A stretch of 64,000 nucleotides of DNA. It comes from Salibacter sp031581065 (GTDB lineage Bacteria > Bacteroidota > Bacteroidia > Flavobacteriales_G > Salibacteraceae). The position numbers and the translations under genes were made by a program. The first letter of the stretch is position 1, and the number at the start of each line of letters is the position of its first letter. The DNA is taken from NCBI RefSeq assembly GCF_031581065.1, contig NZ_JAVLBN010000004.1:1-64000 (forward strand). Reading direction: 5' to 3'. Of this stretch, positions 1 through 9,390 are shown piece by piece. The notes beneath the pieces are model-generated. The model was not told where the DNA came from, did no database searches, and was given only the letters and a program-made list of their open reading frames with translations.

Positions 1-3000
1 ACGAATATCACCCCATGTAATAATTTACCGGTATTTACAGCAGATCCAATTCCGTATTATTGTGCAGGTTCACCGGTTAATTTTAACCCGGGAGTAGTTG
101 AACCGGATGGTGATTCATTAGATTTCTATTTTGGAATGCCTTTAACAAATGCAAATCAACCTATTGTCTATACGGGTGGATATAGTAACACAAACCCATT
201 CCCTGTTCCTGTGACTATAAATAATCAAACAGGGCAAATATCTTTCAATCCTACAGCAGCAATGACATCTTTTCCAAATCCTTTTTGGGTATTGAAGTTC
301 TGTGTGGATGAATACCGCAATGGGGTGTTGATTGGGACTACTTGTAGGGATATTCAATTTAGTATTTTACCGGCAGCTAACTGTGGTAATACACCGCCTT
401 ATATGTTAGACCCGGGAATTCAAAACTTTAGTGGGTCAGGGACACAGGTTGATTCCAACTCGATTCAGGCGTGTTACGGTCAATCTTTCTCGTTTGATAT
501 CCAATTTGCTGATTCATTATTACCGACTCAGTTGTTTGGTGATTCAGTAGAATTAACGACAAATGCTTTATCCGTTTTTCCAAACCTAACTATTACCACA
601 AGTACAAATGCACCCGTAGGTGATACTGCTACAATGCACTTTTCTGGAACAGTTCCTGTAGGAGCACCTCCTTTCAATGTATTTACAATATTTGCTTCAG
701 ATAATGCCTGTCCGTTATCGGGTATTGCGAGTGTGCAATTTGATATAACGGCTATACCATCAACGAATGTCGGGCCAGATGATACTTTATGTGGTTTCCT
801 TGACACACTATTCCTCAATCCAATTGGAGGAGACACTTTCACGTGGGAGGTTTTATCAGGAGATTCTATGATCATGGGACAAAACTTTAGTGATACTACG
901 GGTACTGATGGTAGTAACGTGTGGGTTAAGCCAACTAATCAAACAACCTATAAGGTTACTTCAAATTTGCCGGGCTCGTGTCAAAATATGGATACGATCA
1001 CGGTAAGTGTTAGGCAAATTGATCTTGGTCCTGATACAATGTTGTGTCGCGGAGACACTCTAACACTTGGCGCAACAGGTACCGTTCCATGTGGTTCCGG
1101 AACACCCGTTTACAGTTGGTCTCCTACAACTGGGCTTGATAACCCGTCATCGCCCAATCCGGTTCTGACCGTGGGAAGTTCACAACAAACCACCACTTAC
1201 CAGTTGGTTTACGATGATGGTTGTGGCTGTCAAACTGTCGATAGTATGACTGTTGAAGTAAGTGATGTTGAAGTGCAAAATTTATCGTGGAATAATCCTA
1301 ACTGTGTTGATTCAACAGCCTCAATCACTTTAACAGAGCAAGGTGGCTTTCCACCCTATCAATATAGCCTTGACTCATTGACGGGTTACCAGGCAAGTAA
1401 TCAATTTAATAATTTGCCTATCGGCTATTACGCGGGTTATGTCCAGGATTCACTCGGTTGTATTTCTCCCGCAGCTTACGATACAATTATTGATCCCGGA
1501 GTTGTATTAGACAGTGCCATTTTAAGTGATGTGACCTGTTTTGGTGCCCAAAATGGTGAAATAGATATTTATGCTTCTAATGGTGCTACTCCATATACTT
1601 ACAGTATTGATAGTGGAATGACTTTTCAGGGGAGTCAATTATTCTCAGGTCTTGATCCTGATACTTTTGATATTGTGATTGAGGATGCAAATAGTTGTCG
1701 CACACTATCACAAGAAGCAATAATCGAGACAAACGGTGAATTATTTGTAGATTCTATTATTACCGAAAACTTAAATTGTTTTGAAGATTACACAGGCTCA
1801 ATTGATGTGTATGCTCATGGAGGCACTCCTCCACTTGAGTACAGTATAGATAATGGAAATACCTGGGCTCCGTTTGGAACTTTTGATTCCTTGCTAGCAG
1901 ATAATTATGTTGTAATTGTTCGTGATTCATTCCAGTGTGAAACGGCACCACAGGTTATCAACCTTACTCAACCGAGTAAAATTGATATCAACCTTACAGT
2001 TGAGAACGATACATGCTTTCAAGCTTGTGGCGGTCAGGCTTCAGCTACCGTAAGTGGTGGTGTTATGCCATATGCTTTTGATTGGAATGGCTATGGTTCT
2101 AATAGTTCTACTTCATGGAACTTGTGTTCTGGCCCGGCCTATGTACTTGAGGTAACTGATAACAATAATTGTGTTGCTGATACTACATTTACGATCTCTG
2201 AGCCTGATGAACTGGTTATCGATTCAATAGCCGAAAGAGATCTCGAATGTAATGGAAACAATAACGGTCAGATCCAAATCTACGCAAGAGGTGGGCGAGT
2301 GCCTTATTACTATAGCATTGACGGAGGACAAAGCTTCCAGTCGAGCAATAACTTTACAGGCTTAACAGCGGGAACCTATGATGTTGTGGTTCGAGACTCT
2401 GCTTACAGATGTCAGGTACTCGGTGAAGCGAGCCTGATAGAACCTTCTCCGGTTGAAGTAAGCGTTCCATTCAATGAAAAAACTATATGTGCCAGCAACT
2501 GTATCAATTTATCAGCATTTGCTAGTGGAGGTACAGGAAGTCAGTACAGCTACGTATGGACAGGAGCTAGCAGTAATGGTCAGGTAGTGACTGTTTGCCC
2601 CGGCCAGGATACAAGCTATGCTGTTTACGCTGAAGATGAAAACGGTTGCGCATCAAATGTTGAAGTCTTTGAAATTTCAATCAGGGATTCACTCGAAGTG
2701 GAACTTGAAGATGAAGTCAATATTTGCCCTGGTGAAGAAACCTTCATTAGCGCAATAGGGAGTGGCGGATCAGGTAGCGGATATCGTTACACATGGTCTC
2801 CGATAACTGGACTCAGTGGGGGTGTTGGACAAAGTGTTACCGCCTCACCACAAACTTCAACAACCTATACGGTTGAGCTCACTGATGATTGTGGCTCACC
2901 TTCAGTAACTGATACCATTAGGGTTAATGTTAATCCTCTTCCTCAAGTTGATTGGTCTGCTCGTGATACGCTAGAAGGTTGCGCACCCTATACCAACTTT

Positions 3001-3732
3001 TTGACAAATCAAACACAAAATGCACAGTCAATAAGCTGGGAAATAGGGGATGAAATTACAGCTTCTGGCTTTACAGCTGAGATCATTGACTTGCCAGCAG
3101 GTCAGTACGATGTAACGATGCAAGTAACAACAACCGATGGTTGTGTTGATTCTAAAACAATCAACAATTACTTCAATGTTATTCAGAACCCAATTGCCGA
3201 GTTTAGCATGACTCCAAACCCAACAACAATCTTTAATACGATGATCCAATTCCAGGATCAATCGACTGATGATGCTGTTGAATGGGACTGGGATTTTGCA
3301 AGCCTTGGTAGTTCACAGGAACAAAGCCCTGTATTCCAGATGCCGGTTGAAGGCGACTCTGGTACATACCCGATTACTTTAACAGTGATGAATGCTGAAG
3401 GATGTACTGATGAAGTTACTAATACCTTGAGAGTTGGTGCAGAGTTCAACCTCTACGTTCCCAACTCATTTACGCCAAATGGAGATGGTCTCAATGATAT
3501 CTTCAAAGCCGAAGCCATAGGAGTAAATCCTGATCGCTTTAGCATGATCATCTTCAATCGTTGGGGAGAAGTAGTCTTCCAGAGCAATACGCTGGATATT
3601 GGCTGGAGAGGAACAGTGAATGGCGGAAATCCGGCACCAGCGGGAAGCTATGTTTGGAAAATAACAGCAAACGATGCTACCGATGAACGCGATTTCAAAG
3701 AACAAACAGGATATATTAACCTGATACGATAG
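1..3732 (+). CDS. T9SS type B surface protein with SprB-like repeats (5' end missing)
   Basis: The reading frame is open from base 1, so the gene begins upstream of the window; 1243 residues are visible. It is a secreted, repetitive adhesin-like protein. Five SprB-type repeats of roughly 75-80 residues lie between about 1270 and 2450, each carrying a Cys-containing start and a core like YSIDSG or YSIDNG. A PKD-like domain follows at about 3175-3438 (core WDWDF). The last 94 residues, from 3448, begin NLYVPNSFTPNGDGLNDIF, the classic gliding-motility-associated type B sorting domain recognised by the type IX secretion system. Many paired Cys residues fit an extracellular protein. By family, such proteins are exported by T9SS and attached to or shed from the cell surface, with roles in gliding or adhesion. 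The ligand cannot be told. A strong terminator follows at 3756. Confidence 0.93.
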   Translation, partial: TNITPCNNLPVFTADPIPYYCAGSPVNFNPGVVEPDGDSLDFYFGMPLTNANQPIVYTGGYSNTNPFPVPVTINNQTGQISFNPTAAMTSFPNPFWVLKFCVDEYRNGVLIGTTCRDIQFSILPAANCGNTPPYMLDPGIQNFSGSGTQVDSNSIQACYGQSFSFDIQFADSLLPTQLFGDSVELTTNALSVFPNLTITTSTNAPVGDTATMHFSGTVPVGAPPFNVFTIFASDNACPLSGIASVQFDITAIPSTNVGPDDTLCGFLDTLFLNPIGGDTFTWEVLSGDSMIMGQNFSDTTGTDGSNVWVKPTNQTTYKVTSNLPGSCQNMDTITVSVRQIDLGPDTMLCRGDTLTLGATGTVPCGSGTPVYSWSPTTGLDNPSSPNPVLTVGSSQQTTTYQLVYDDGCGCQTVDSMTVEVSDVEVQNLSWNNPNCVDSTASITLTEQGGFPPYQYSLDSLTGYQASNQFNNLPIGYYAGYVQDSLGCISPAAYDTIIDPGVVLDSAILSDVTCFGAQNGEIDIYASNGATPYTYSIDSGMTFQGSQLFSGLDPDTFDIVIEDANSCRTLSQEAIIETNGELFVDSIITENLNCFEDYTGSIDVYAHGGTPPLEYSIDNGNTWAPFGTFDSLLADNYVVIVRDSFQCETAPQVINLTQPSKIDINLTVENDTCFQACGGQASATVSGGVMPYAFDWNGYGSNSSTSWNLCSGPAYVLEVTDNNNCVADTTFTISEPDELVIDSIAERDLECNGNNNGQIQIYARGGRVPYYYSIDGGQSFQSSNNFTGLTAGTYDVVVRDSAYRCQVLGEASLIEPSPVEVSVPFNEKTICASNCINLSAFASGGTGSQYSYVWTGASSNGQVVTVCPGQDTSYAVYAEDENGCASNVEVFEISIRDSLEVELEDEVNICPGEETFISAIGSGGSGSGYRYTWSPITGLSGGVGQSVTASPQTSTTYTVELTDDCGSPSVTDTIRVNVNPLPQVDWSARDTLEGCAPYTNFLTNQTQNAQSISWEIGDEITASGFTAEIIDLPAGQYDVTMQVTTTDGCVDSKTINNYFNVIQNPIAEFSMTPNPTTIFNTMIQFQDQSTDDAVEWDWDFASLGSSQEQSPVFQMPVEGDSGTYPITLTVMNAEGCTDEVTNTLRVGAEFNLYVPNSFTPNGDGLNDIFKAEAIGVNPDRFSMIIFNRWGEVVFQSNTLDIGWRGTVNGGNPAPAGSYVWKITANDATDERDFKEQTGYINLIR

Positions 3733-3755
3733 ATCGGCATAGATATTGATAATTG

Positions 3756-3788
3756 AAAACCCTCTTCTTAATTGGAGAGGGTTTTTTT
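3756..3788 (+). terminator. Rho-independent terminator after the T9SS type B gene
   Basis: A perfect 10-bp stem, AAAACCCTCT at 3756-3765 paired with AGAGGGTTTT at 3776-3785, has a 10-base loop and runs into a T tract. It ends the giant surface-protein transcript 24 bases after the stop codon. Confidence 0.9.
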
Positions 3789-3808
3789 AATGTACTAAAA
3801 CAACAATT

Positions 3809-4588
3809 ATGAAAAAGCTAAATTTACTTTTACTCGCAGGTGGTCTGTTATTCAGCAGCTTAAATTTTGGTCAGAACTCACTCAACATCAAAAAAACAGA
3901 TTCAGACACAGCTGATGATGGAGTTGTAAGCTTCTTCTCAAAAGGGAGGAACAGAGTTTTTGAAGGAATTGAATTTGGTTTTACCTGGGCGAGTTACACT
4001 GAAAATGAACTCGACACTGATGTGCCAGATGCCATTAAAGGGTTTGAGATTGACCCTGCTTCTTCAATCAACTGGTCAATCAATCCATTTGAAATGGATG
4101 TTAGAATCTTTAAAGAGTATGTGAAATTTTCAACCGGACTGGGATACACTGTAAAGAACTTCACCCTCAAAAACAACTACTTTGTTACAAAGCAAAATGA
4201 TTCGGTAATGGCTTTTGAACAACAGAGTCAGGATTACGCTAAAAACAGGTTCAGAACCGGTTATTTGACAGTTCCACTCATGCTGCATTTCAACACAAAT
4301 GAAGACCCGGCAAAAGCCTTTAGATTAGGTGTTGGGGTGTTAGGCGGTATGCGTCTCTTCCAAACATATCGTGTCAAGTACTTTGATGATGGACAAAAAG
4401 TGAAGACTAATTACAACCGAAACTGGAATACAAATCAGTTCACTGCTGATTTGAGAGGGTTAATAGGGTATGGCCCAATTAATCTGTTTGCAACTTATTC
4501 AGCAGTTCCGCTTTTTGAAAGTGGTAAAGGACCTGAAATGTATCCTATAACCTTTGGAATTAGCTTCGTCAATTCTTTCAAAGATTAA
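3809..4588 (+). CDS. Outer-membrane beta-barrel protein (porin/PorT-like)
   Basis: The 259-residue protein has an N-terminal signal peptide (about residues 1-21, ending FGQ) and then alternating aromatic-rich strands and turns typical of small Bacteroidota beta-barrels of the OMP_b-brl/PorT-like group. Strand-like segments include GFTWASY, VKFSTGLGYTV and the C-terminal FGISFVNSF, which ends close to the aromatic residue expected of an outer-membrane barrel. It lies 20 bases after a terminator, so it is probably transcribed on its own, though its placement directly after a T9SS cargo gene may be meaningful, since such pairs are common. The exact function is unknown. The near-motif GGTCAGAACT spans the end of the signal-peptide codons at 3869-3878. 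Confidence 0.75.
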   Translation: MKKLNLLLLAGGLLFSSLNFGQNSLNIKKTDSDTADDGVVSFFSKGRNRVFEGIEFGFTWASYTENELDTDVPDAIKGFEIDPASSINWSINPFEMDVRIFKEYVKFSTGLGYTVKNFTLKNNYFVTKQNDSVMAFEQQSQDYAKNRFRTGYLTVPLMLHFNTNEDPAKAFRLGVGVLGGMRLFQTYRVKYFDDGQKVKTNYNRNWNTNQFTADLRGLIGYGPINLFATYSAVPLFESGKGPEMYPITFGISFVNSFKD

Positions 4589-4624
4589 TGGTTGCCCCGT
4601 TTTTCCTTTAACTGACGGTTTTCT

Positions 4625-4632
4625 TATTTTTG
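4625..4632 (+). promoter_or_regulatory. Candidate -7 promoter box for yebC
   Basis: TATTTTTG matches the Bacteroidota -7 consensus TAnnTTTG and lies 22 bases before the yebC start. No convincing TTTG -33 element sits at the usual distance, so this rests on the -7 box alone. Confidence 0.35.
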
Positions 4633-4653
4633 ACCTTCCAAAATTAAAATGGC

Positions 4654-5415
4654 ATGGCAGGACACAGTAAGTGGGCAAACATAAAACACCGAAAAGGAGC
4701 ACAGGATAAAAAACGCGCAAAAATCTTTACACGGCTTATCAAAGAGATTACGGTAGCGGTTAAAGAAAGCGGACCTGACGAAGAAAGCAACCCGCGTTTG
4801 AGATTGGCAGTTCAAAATGCCAAGGGCCAAAACATGCCCAAGGATACTATTGAGCGAGCTATCAAAAAAGCGAGTGGAGCTGATGGTGAAAATTACACTG
4901 AGGTTCACTTTGAAGGCTATGCTCCAAACGGCATTGCAGTTGTTGTAGAAACCACTACTGATAATAACAACAGGACCGTTTCTAATGTGCGATCTATCTT
5001 CAATAAGCATGGAGGTTCTCTGGGAACTAAAGGCTCCCTTGAGTTCATCTTTGACCGAAAAGGTGTGTTTGAAATCAAACGCGAAAAAATTGAAGGCAAA
5101 GACTTAGAAGAATTGGAAATGGAACTCATTGATGCCGGACTCGAGGAAATGGATAAATCTGATGATGAAATAATCACACTCTACACCTCTTTCGATGACT
5201 TCGGGAATATGAACAGTAAGCTGGAAGAGTTGAACATTGAAGTAAAGAGTGCTGAAGTTCAGCGTATACCTAACAATACTGAAACTCTGGATGTGGAGAA
5301 AGCCAAAAAGGTTCTGAACGTTATCGAGAAATTTGAAGATGATGATGATGTGAATACGGTGTATCACAACCTCGAATTAACTGATGAACTCCAGCAAGCT
5401 CTGGAAGAAGAGTAA
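4654..5415 (+). CDS. yebC: YebC/PmpR family regulator
   Basis: The 253-residue protein begins with the hallmark MAGHSKWANIKHRKGAQD of the YebC/PmpR/TACO1 family and keeps the family's usual length and three-domain layout. Members are cytoplasmic; they were described as DNA-binding transcriptional regulators, and more recent work on the family ties them to translation of difficult (for example polyproline) stretches. The ATG at 4654 is chosen over the ATG at 4649 because only the former gives the conserved N terminus. The C terminus is acidic (runs of E and D). The gene is monocistronic: a terminator follows immediately. Confidence 0.95.
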   Translation: MAGHSKWANIKHRKGAQDKKRAKIFTRLIKEITVAVKESGPDEESNPRLRLAVQNAKGQNMPKDTIERAIKKASGADGENYTEVHFEGYAPNGIAVVVETTTDNNNRTVSNVRSIFNKHGGSLGTKGSLEFIFDRKGVFEIKREKIEGKDLEELEMELIDAGLEEMDKSDDEIITLYTSFDDFGNMNSKLEELNIEVKSAEVQRIPNNTETLDVEKAKKVLNVIEKFEDDDDVNTVYHNLELTDELQQALEEE

Positions 5416-5438
5416 GAGAAAAGTTATAAAATAACATG

Positions 5439-5469
5439 AAAGGAGAAGCTGCTCGGTTTCTCCTTTTTT
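5439..5469 (+). terminator. Rho-independent terminator after yebC
   Basis: Stem AAAGGAGAA at 5439-5447 pairs with TTCTCCTTT at 5458-5466 across a 10-base loop and continues into a T run. It lies 24 bases past the yebC stop. Confidence 0.85.
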
Positions 5470-5562
5470 AGTTTTTGACGTTACAAATCTGGATAAATCC
5501 AATTCTAATCGGGTTAACTGATCTTACTTTTCTATTTTTACACCGCATTATAGACTAGATGT

Positions 5563-7104
5563 ATGGATAAAAAGATAGAGGAACTCAAGAATAAAATCGA
5601 AGAAGCCCAAAAAGGCGGAGGCGAAAAACGAATAGAAAAGCAACACGAAAAAGGTAAACTAACTGCCCGTGAAAGGATTCACTTCCTTTTGGATGAAGAT
5701 TCTTTTGAAGAAATGGGCATGTTGGTGACTCACCGCTCAACTAACTTTGGTCTCGATAAACAAAAGTTTTTGGGTGATGGCGTTGTTACCGGTTACGGGA
5801 CAATTAACGGTAGGCTCGTTTACGTCTTTTCACAGGATTTTACCGTTCTGGGAGGTTCACTTGCTGAAGCACATGCCGAAAAAATTGTGAAGATCATGGA
5901 TCTCGCGATGAAAAACGGAGCACCGTTGATCGGGCTAAATGACTCAGGAGGCGCCAGAATCCAGGAAGGTGTAGTGTCGCTTGGTGGTTACGCTGATATC
6001 TTCTATCGCAATACAAGAGCATCTGGCGTTATTCCACAATTGTCAGCAATTATGGGGCCTTGTGCCGGTGGTGCCGTTTATTCTCCGGCTCTCACCGATT
6101 TCATCTTCATGGTGGAAAACACCTCTTACATGTTCGTAACCGGGCCAAATGTTGTAAAAACAGTTACGCACGAAGAAGTGACATCAGAAGAACTTGGTGG
6201 AGCCAGTGCACACGGAACCAAGAGTGGTGTAACACAATTCACGGCCGCTAATGAAATTGAATCGATCAATCAAATAAAGGAATTATTCTCATTTATCCCG
6301 CAAAACTGCGAGGAAGAGCCTCCATCATTACCTTATGAACCGGGCGATGAAGTTCGTAAAGAATTAAATGATATAGTTCCTGACAGTGCAAATCAGCCGT
6401 ATGATATTCGCGAAGTGATCAATGGCACTGTTGACTCAGATTCATTCATGGAGGTTCATAAAGATTTCGCTGAAAACATTGTAGTTGGTTTTGCCCGTTT
6501 AGCAGGAAAAACGATCGGGATTGTAGCGAATCAGCCGGCTGTACTGGCAGGCGTGCTAGATATCAATTCATCACGTAAAGGAGCACGTTTTGTGCGTTTC
6601 TGTGACTCGTTTAACATTCCGCTTTTAACATTTGAAGATGTACCGGGCTTTCTTCCGGGAACTGACCAGGAATGGAATGCGATTATAACCAACGGAGCTA
6701 AACTGCTCTATGCGTTCAGTGAAGCAACTGTACCACGTGTGACAGTTATTACGCGTAAAGCCTACGGTGGAGCTTATGACGTGATGAACTCCAAGCATAT
6801 TGGTGCTGATATGAACTACGCATGGCCATCGGCTGAAATTGCAGTGATGGGATCTAAAGGAGCAGCAGAAATCATTTTCAGGAATGAGATCAAAAATGCT
6901 GACGATCCTGAAGCAAAACTCAAAGAGAAAGATGAAGAATATGCTGAGATGTTCGCTAATCCATACAATGCAGCAGCTCGTGGTTATATTGATGAAGTGA
7001 TCGTCCCTGAAAAAACACGTGAAAAACTCATCAAAGCATTTAAAATGTTGGAAAACAAGGTGGATAATCTACCAAAGAAAAAGCACGGAAACATTCCACT
7101 ATAA
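5563..7104 (+). CDS. pccB: Acyl-CoA carboxylase beta chain (propionyl-CoA carboxylase type)
   Basis: The 513-residue protein is a biotin-dependent carboxyltransferase. It moves the carboxyl group from carboxybiotin onto an acyl-CoA, probably propionyl-CoA, giving methylmalonyl-CoA. Family marks are visible in order: the ARERI segment near residue 38, the N-terminal oxyanion region GLNDSGGARIQEGV near residue 125, GPCAGGAVYSPA near 166, and the C-terminal crotonase half with GVLDINSSRKGARFVRFCD and KAYGGAYDVMNSKH. Length matches PccB. The biotin carboxylase and biotin carrier subunits are not adjacent here. The cytoplasmic role is branched-chain amino acid and odd-chain fatty acid breakdown. 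Substrate choice between propionyl-CoA and other short acyl-CoAs cannot be fixed by eye. Confidence 0.93.
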   Translation: MDKKIEELKNKIEEAQKGGGEKRIEKQHEKGKLTARERIHFLLDEDSFEEMGMLVTHRSTNFGLDKQKFLGDGVVTGYGTINGRLVYVFSQDFTVLGGSLAEAHAEKIVKIMDLAMKNGAPLIGLNDSGGARIQEGVVSLGGYADIFYRNTRASGVIPQLSAIMGPCAGGAVYSPALTDFIFMVENTSYMFVTGPNVVKTVTHEEVTSEELGGASAHGTKSGVTQFTAANEIESINQIKELFSFIPQNCEEEPPSLPYEPGDEVRKELNDIVPDSANQPYDIREVINGTVDSDSFMEVHKDFAENIVVGFARLAGKTIGIVANQPAVLAGVLDINSSRKGARFVRFCDSFNIPLLTFEDVPGFLPGTDQEWNAIITNGAKLLYAFSEATVPRVTVITRKAYGGAYDVMNSKHIGADMNYAWPSAEIAVMGSKGAAEIIFRNEIKNADDPEAKLKEKDEEYAEMFANPYNAAARGYIDEVIVPEKTREKLIKAFKMLENKVDNLPKKKHGNIPL

Positions 7105-7152
7105 AACAAGTGGTTCAATAACTCACACAAATGTTTATCTTTCGCCTGAACT

Positions 7153-9390
7153 ATGCTGTTTAAGTATCAAAATATAGCAGTACTGTTTTGGGCGCTTGTG
7201 CCAGTTTTAATTTTCGGTCAGAACCGAAGCCAGCTTACGGAGCAACTCCGGCAGGCTAACTCCGGTTCTGACCGAATTGCTATTCTCACAAAAATTGGTC
7301 AACTCCATTACGAAAAGGGAAATACTGATAGCGTCTATCATTACGCTGAGTTGATCAGTAAAGCTGATCAGGGGCTTGAAGCTTTTGCCAATTCACAATA
7401 CCTCAGGGCTTACGGCAAGGTTTTGGAAAATAAAAAGGAAGAGGCTTTCTTCCTATTGGATAAGGTGGAGAAGCGAACAAAGGGCCAAAACGACAGTCTC
7501 TGGGCCCAAACTTTTTACAAGAAAGCCTATTTCTACTACCATTTCAACGATTTTATTTCTGTCTCTAAACAATTGAGATTGAGCATGAGAATGGCCGATT
7601 CACTCGATCTCGTTGGCCAACAAATTGCTTCACAAATCCTAAAGTCAAATACTCAGTTGAAAGTTGGTGAACTCAAAGATGCACTTGAAACAGCTAAAGA
7701 AGCCAGGAAGCTCAACAGTATTACAAATGATAAATCTACAGAAGCAACAATTGATAAACTGCTGGGCAACTGCTTTTTTCATTTAGGTAAATATGAAGAG
7801 TCACTCCAGGCCTATTTTAGATCTGCACGGTATTACGAAAACCAAAACTACATGCTCCAAGCTGCTGATATTTACGGAAATATCGGCTCTATTTACCAGA
7901 GCTTGAAAAAACTCGATCAGGCAGAGTCCTACACGCTAAAAGCCAAAAAGATTTACGGTGAAAATGGATACAATACCAAAGTAGCCAATAGCTATGTCAA
8001 CCTGGGTACCATGTTTACCAAAACGGAGCCGGAAAGAGCTTTGGATTATTTCGAAAATGCTAAAAAGGTATTTGAGAAAAACGCAGATTCAGCAGGGCTG
8101 GCAAAGGCACTTAACAATATAGCAAACGTTTATTATTACGAGACAAAGTACAAAAAAGCGCTCGAGTTTTTCAATAAGTCGCTCGCAATAAATAAGTCTC
8201 TCAACGATCAAAAAGAAGTATCCAGGTTACAAACAAATCTCGGTTATACTTACATGATGTTGAACAACAAAGCTCAGTCTAATGAGTACTTTGTAGCTGG
8301 TCTTTCAACAGCTCGTAAAATTGATGGGCTGGCCGAGATAACAGCATCTATGGAAGGCCTGTCAGACATGCATGCTCACTTCAATGAATTTGAGAAAGCA
8401 CTTGAATACAAAGATCGTTATATCGCTTTCAAAGATTCAATGCTCAATGCGCGCATGACCGAGAAAATTGCCGAGTTGAGAACACGTTATGAAACGGAGC
8501 AAAAAGAGCGGGAAATCAAATCACTGAACAGGGAAAAAGAAATTGATCAACTCAAGTTGTCAAGACAGGAAATGGAACTCGAGCAAAGTAGAAATCAAAT
8601 CATCTACCTGATCATTTTCATTTTGTTGAGCTTCTTTGTGTTGTACGGAGCCTACAAAAGGGTGTCAATGAAGCGTGAACGAGAGTTCCAAAAGGCAATC
8701 ATCAGTGAACAGGAAGAAGGTCTTAAAGCTCTTATAAGTGCTCTCGAATCTGAGCGTAAACGTATTTCCCGAGACCTGCACGATGGAGTTGCCCAAACAC
8801 TTACGGGGCTCAAAATGTCATTTGAGCGATTCTACGATTCACTCCACTTTCAAAATCAAACCCAGCGAAAGCGCTTCTTGCAATCCATTGAATACCTCAA
8901 TGAAGCCTGTGATGAAGTGAGAACCATTTCGCATGAAATGATGCCCAAAGGACTTCAGCAATTCGGGTTGATATCAGGCTTACAGGATATCCTCAGCAAC
9001 ATGTTCAATAACTCAAACATGAGTTACACGTTTGACTTTTACGGCATGAAAAGCCAGGATAGACTCCCTGAAATGGTTGAACTAAGCGCTTATCGAATTG
9101 TTCAGGAATTGCTCAACAACATAGTAAAGCATTCGGGAGCCAATAAAATTGACATCAACCTTTACCGAAATGAAAAGGACCTGGTCATAACAATTGAAGA
9201 TGATGGTAAAGGTTTCTTGCCCGATATCGAAAAAGATTCCCAAAAAGGCAAAGGATTGTTGAACATCCGTAGCAGGGCGAACACACTCAATGGAGACATC
9301 GGTTTTGAGCCGGGCGCAACTAAAGGAACAATTGCTACTTTAACATTACCTTTGAAAGGTGATGCAAACGATCAGAACCATACTGGCTGA
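7153..9390 (+). CDS. TPR-containing sensor histidine kinase
   Basis: A 745-residue hybrid-layout sensor of a type common in Bacteroidota. It has a signal peptide (about 1-22), a periplasmic array of tetratricopeptide repeats from about residue 40 to 430, a coiled coil, one membrane helix near residue 480-505 (NQIIYLIIFILLSFF), a HisKA_3 domain with the phospho-acceptor in RISRDLHDGVAQTLTG near residue 540, and a C-terminal HATPase (N box ELLNNIVKHS, G boxes DDGKGF and GKGLLNI). It phosphorylates a NarL/FixJ-type regulator, here clearly the next gene, whose start lies inside this gene's end (29-base overlap). The stimulus is unknown. The 5' end holds a 14-bp inverted repeat built from two copies of the YGGTCAGADCC motif. 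Confidence 0.93.
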   Translation: MLFKYQNIAVLFWALVPVLIFGQNRSQLTEQLRQANSGSDRIAILTKIGQLHYEKGNTDSVYHYAELISKADQGLEAFANSQYLRAYGKVLENKKEEAFFLLDKVEKRTKGQNDSLWAQTFYKKAYFYYHFNDFISVSKQLRLSMRMADSLDLVGQQIASQILKSNTQLKVGELKDALETAKEARKLNSITNDKSTEATIDKLLGNCFFHLGKYEESLQAYFRSARYYENQNYMLQAADIYGNIGSIYQSLKKLDQAESYTLKAKKIYGENGYNTKVANSYVNLGTMFTKTEPERALDYFENAKKVFEKNADSAGLAKALNNIANVYYYETKYKKALEFFNKSLAINKSLNDQKEVSRLQTNLGYTYMMLNNKAQSNEYFVAGLSTARKIDGLAEITASMEGLSDMHAHFNEFEKALEYKDRYIAFKDSMLNARMTEKIAELRTRYETEQKEREIKSLNREKEIDQLKLSRQEMELEQSRNQIIYLIIFILLSFFVLYGAYKRVSMKREREFQKAIISEQEEGLKALISALESERKRISRDLHDGVAQTLTGLKMSFERFYDSLHFQNQTQRKRFLQSIEYLNEACDEVRTISHEMMPKGLQQFGLISGLQDILSNMFNNSNMSYTFDFYGMKSQDRLPEMVELSAYRIVQELLNNIVKHSGANKIDINLYRNEKDLVITIEDDGKGFLPDIEKDSQKGKGLLNIRSRANTLNGDIGFEPGATKGTIATLTLPLKGDANDQNHTG
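7213..7276. repeat. Inverted pair of the YGGTCAGADCC motif
   Basis: TTCGGTCAGAACCG at 7213-7226 is the exact reverse complement of CGGTTCTGACCGAA at 7263-7276, giving 14-bp arms around a 36-base loop. Both arms are copies of the dispersed motif plus flanking bases. The pair lies within the coding sequence of the TPR kinase, so it is unlikely to be a terminator. Confidence 0.8.

Noticed and set aside
1270..2450. The repeats in the giant surface gene as a DNA-level tandem repeat or CRISPR-like array
   Set aside because: The repeats are conserved as protein (SprB-like) and diverged as DNA, with no regular spacers.
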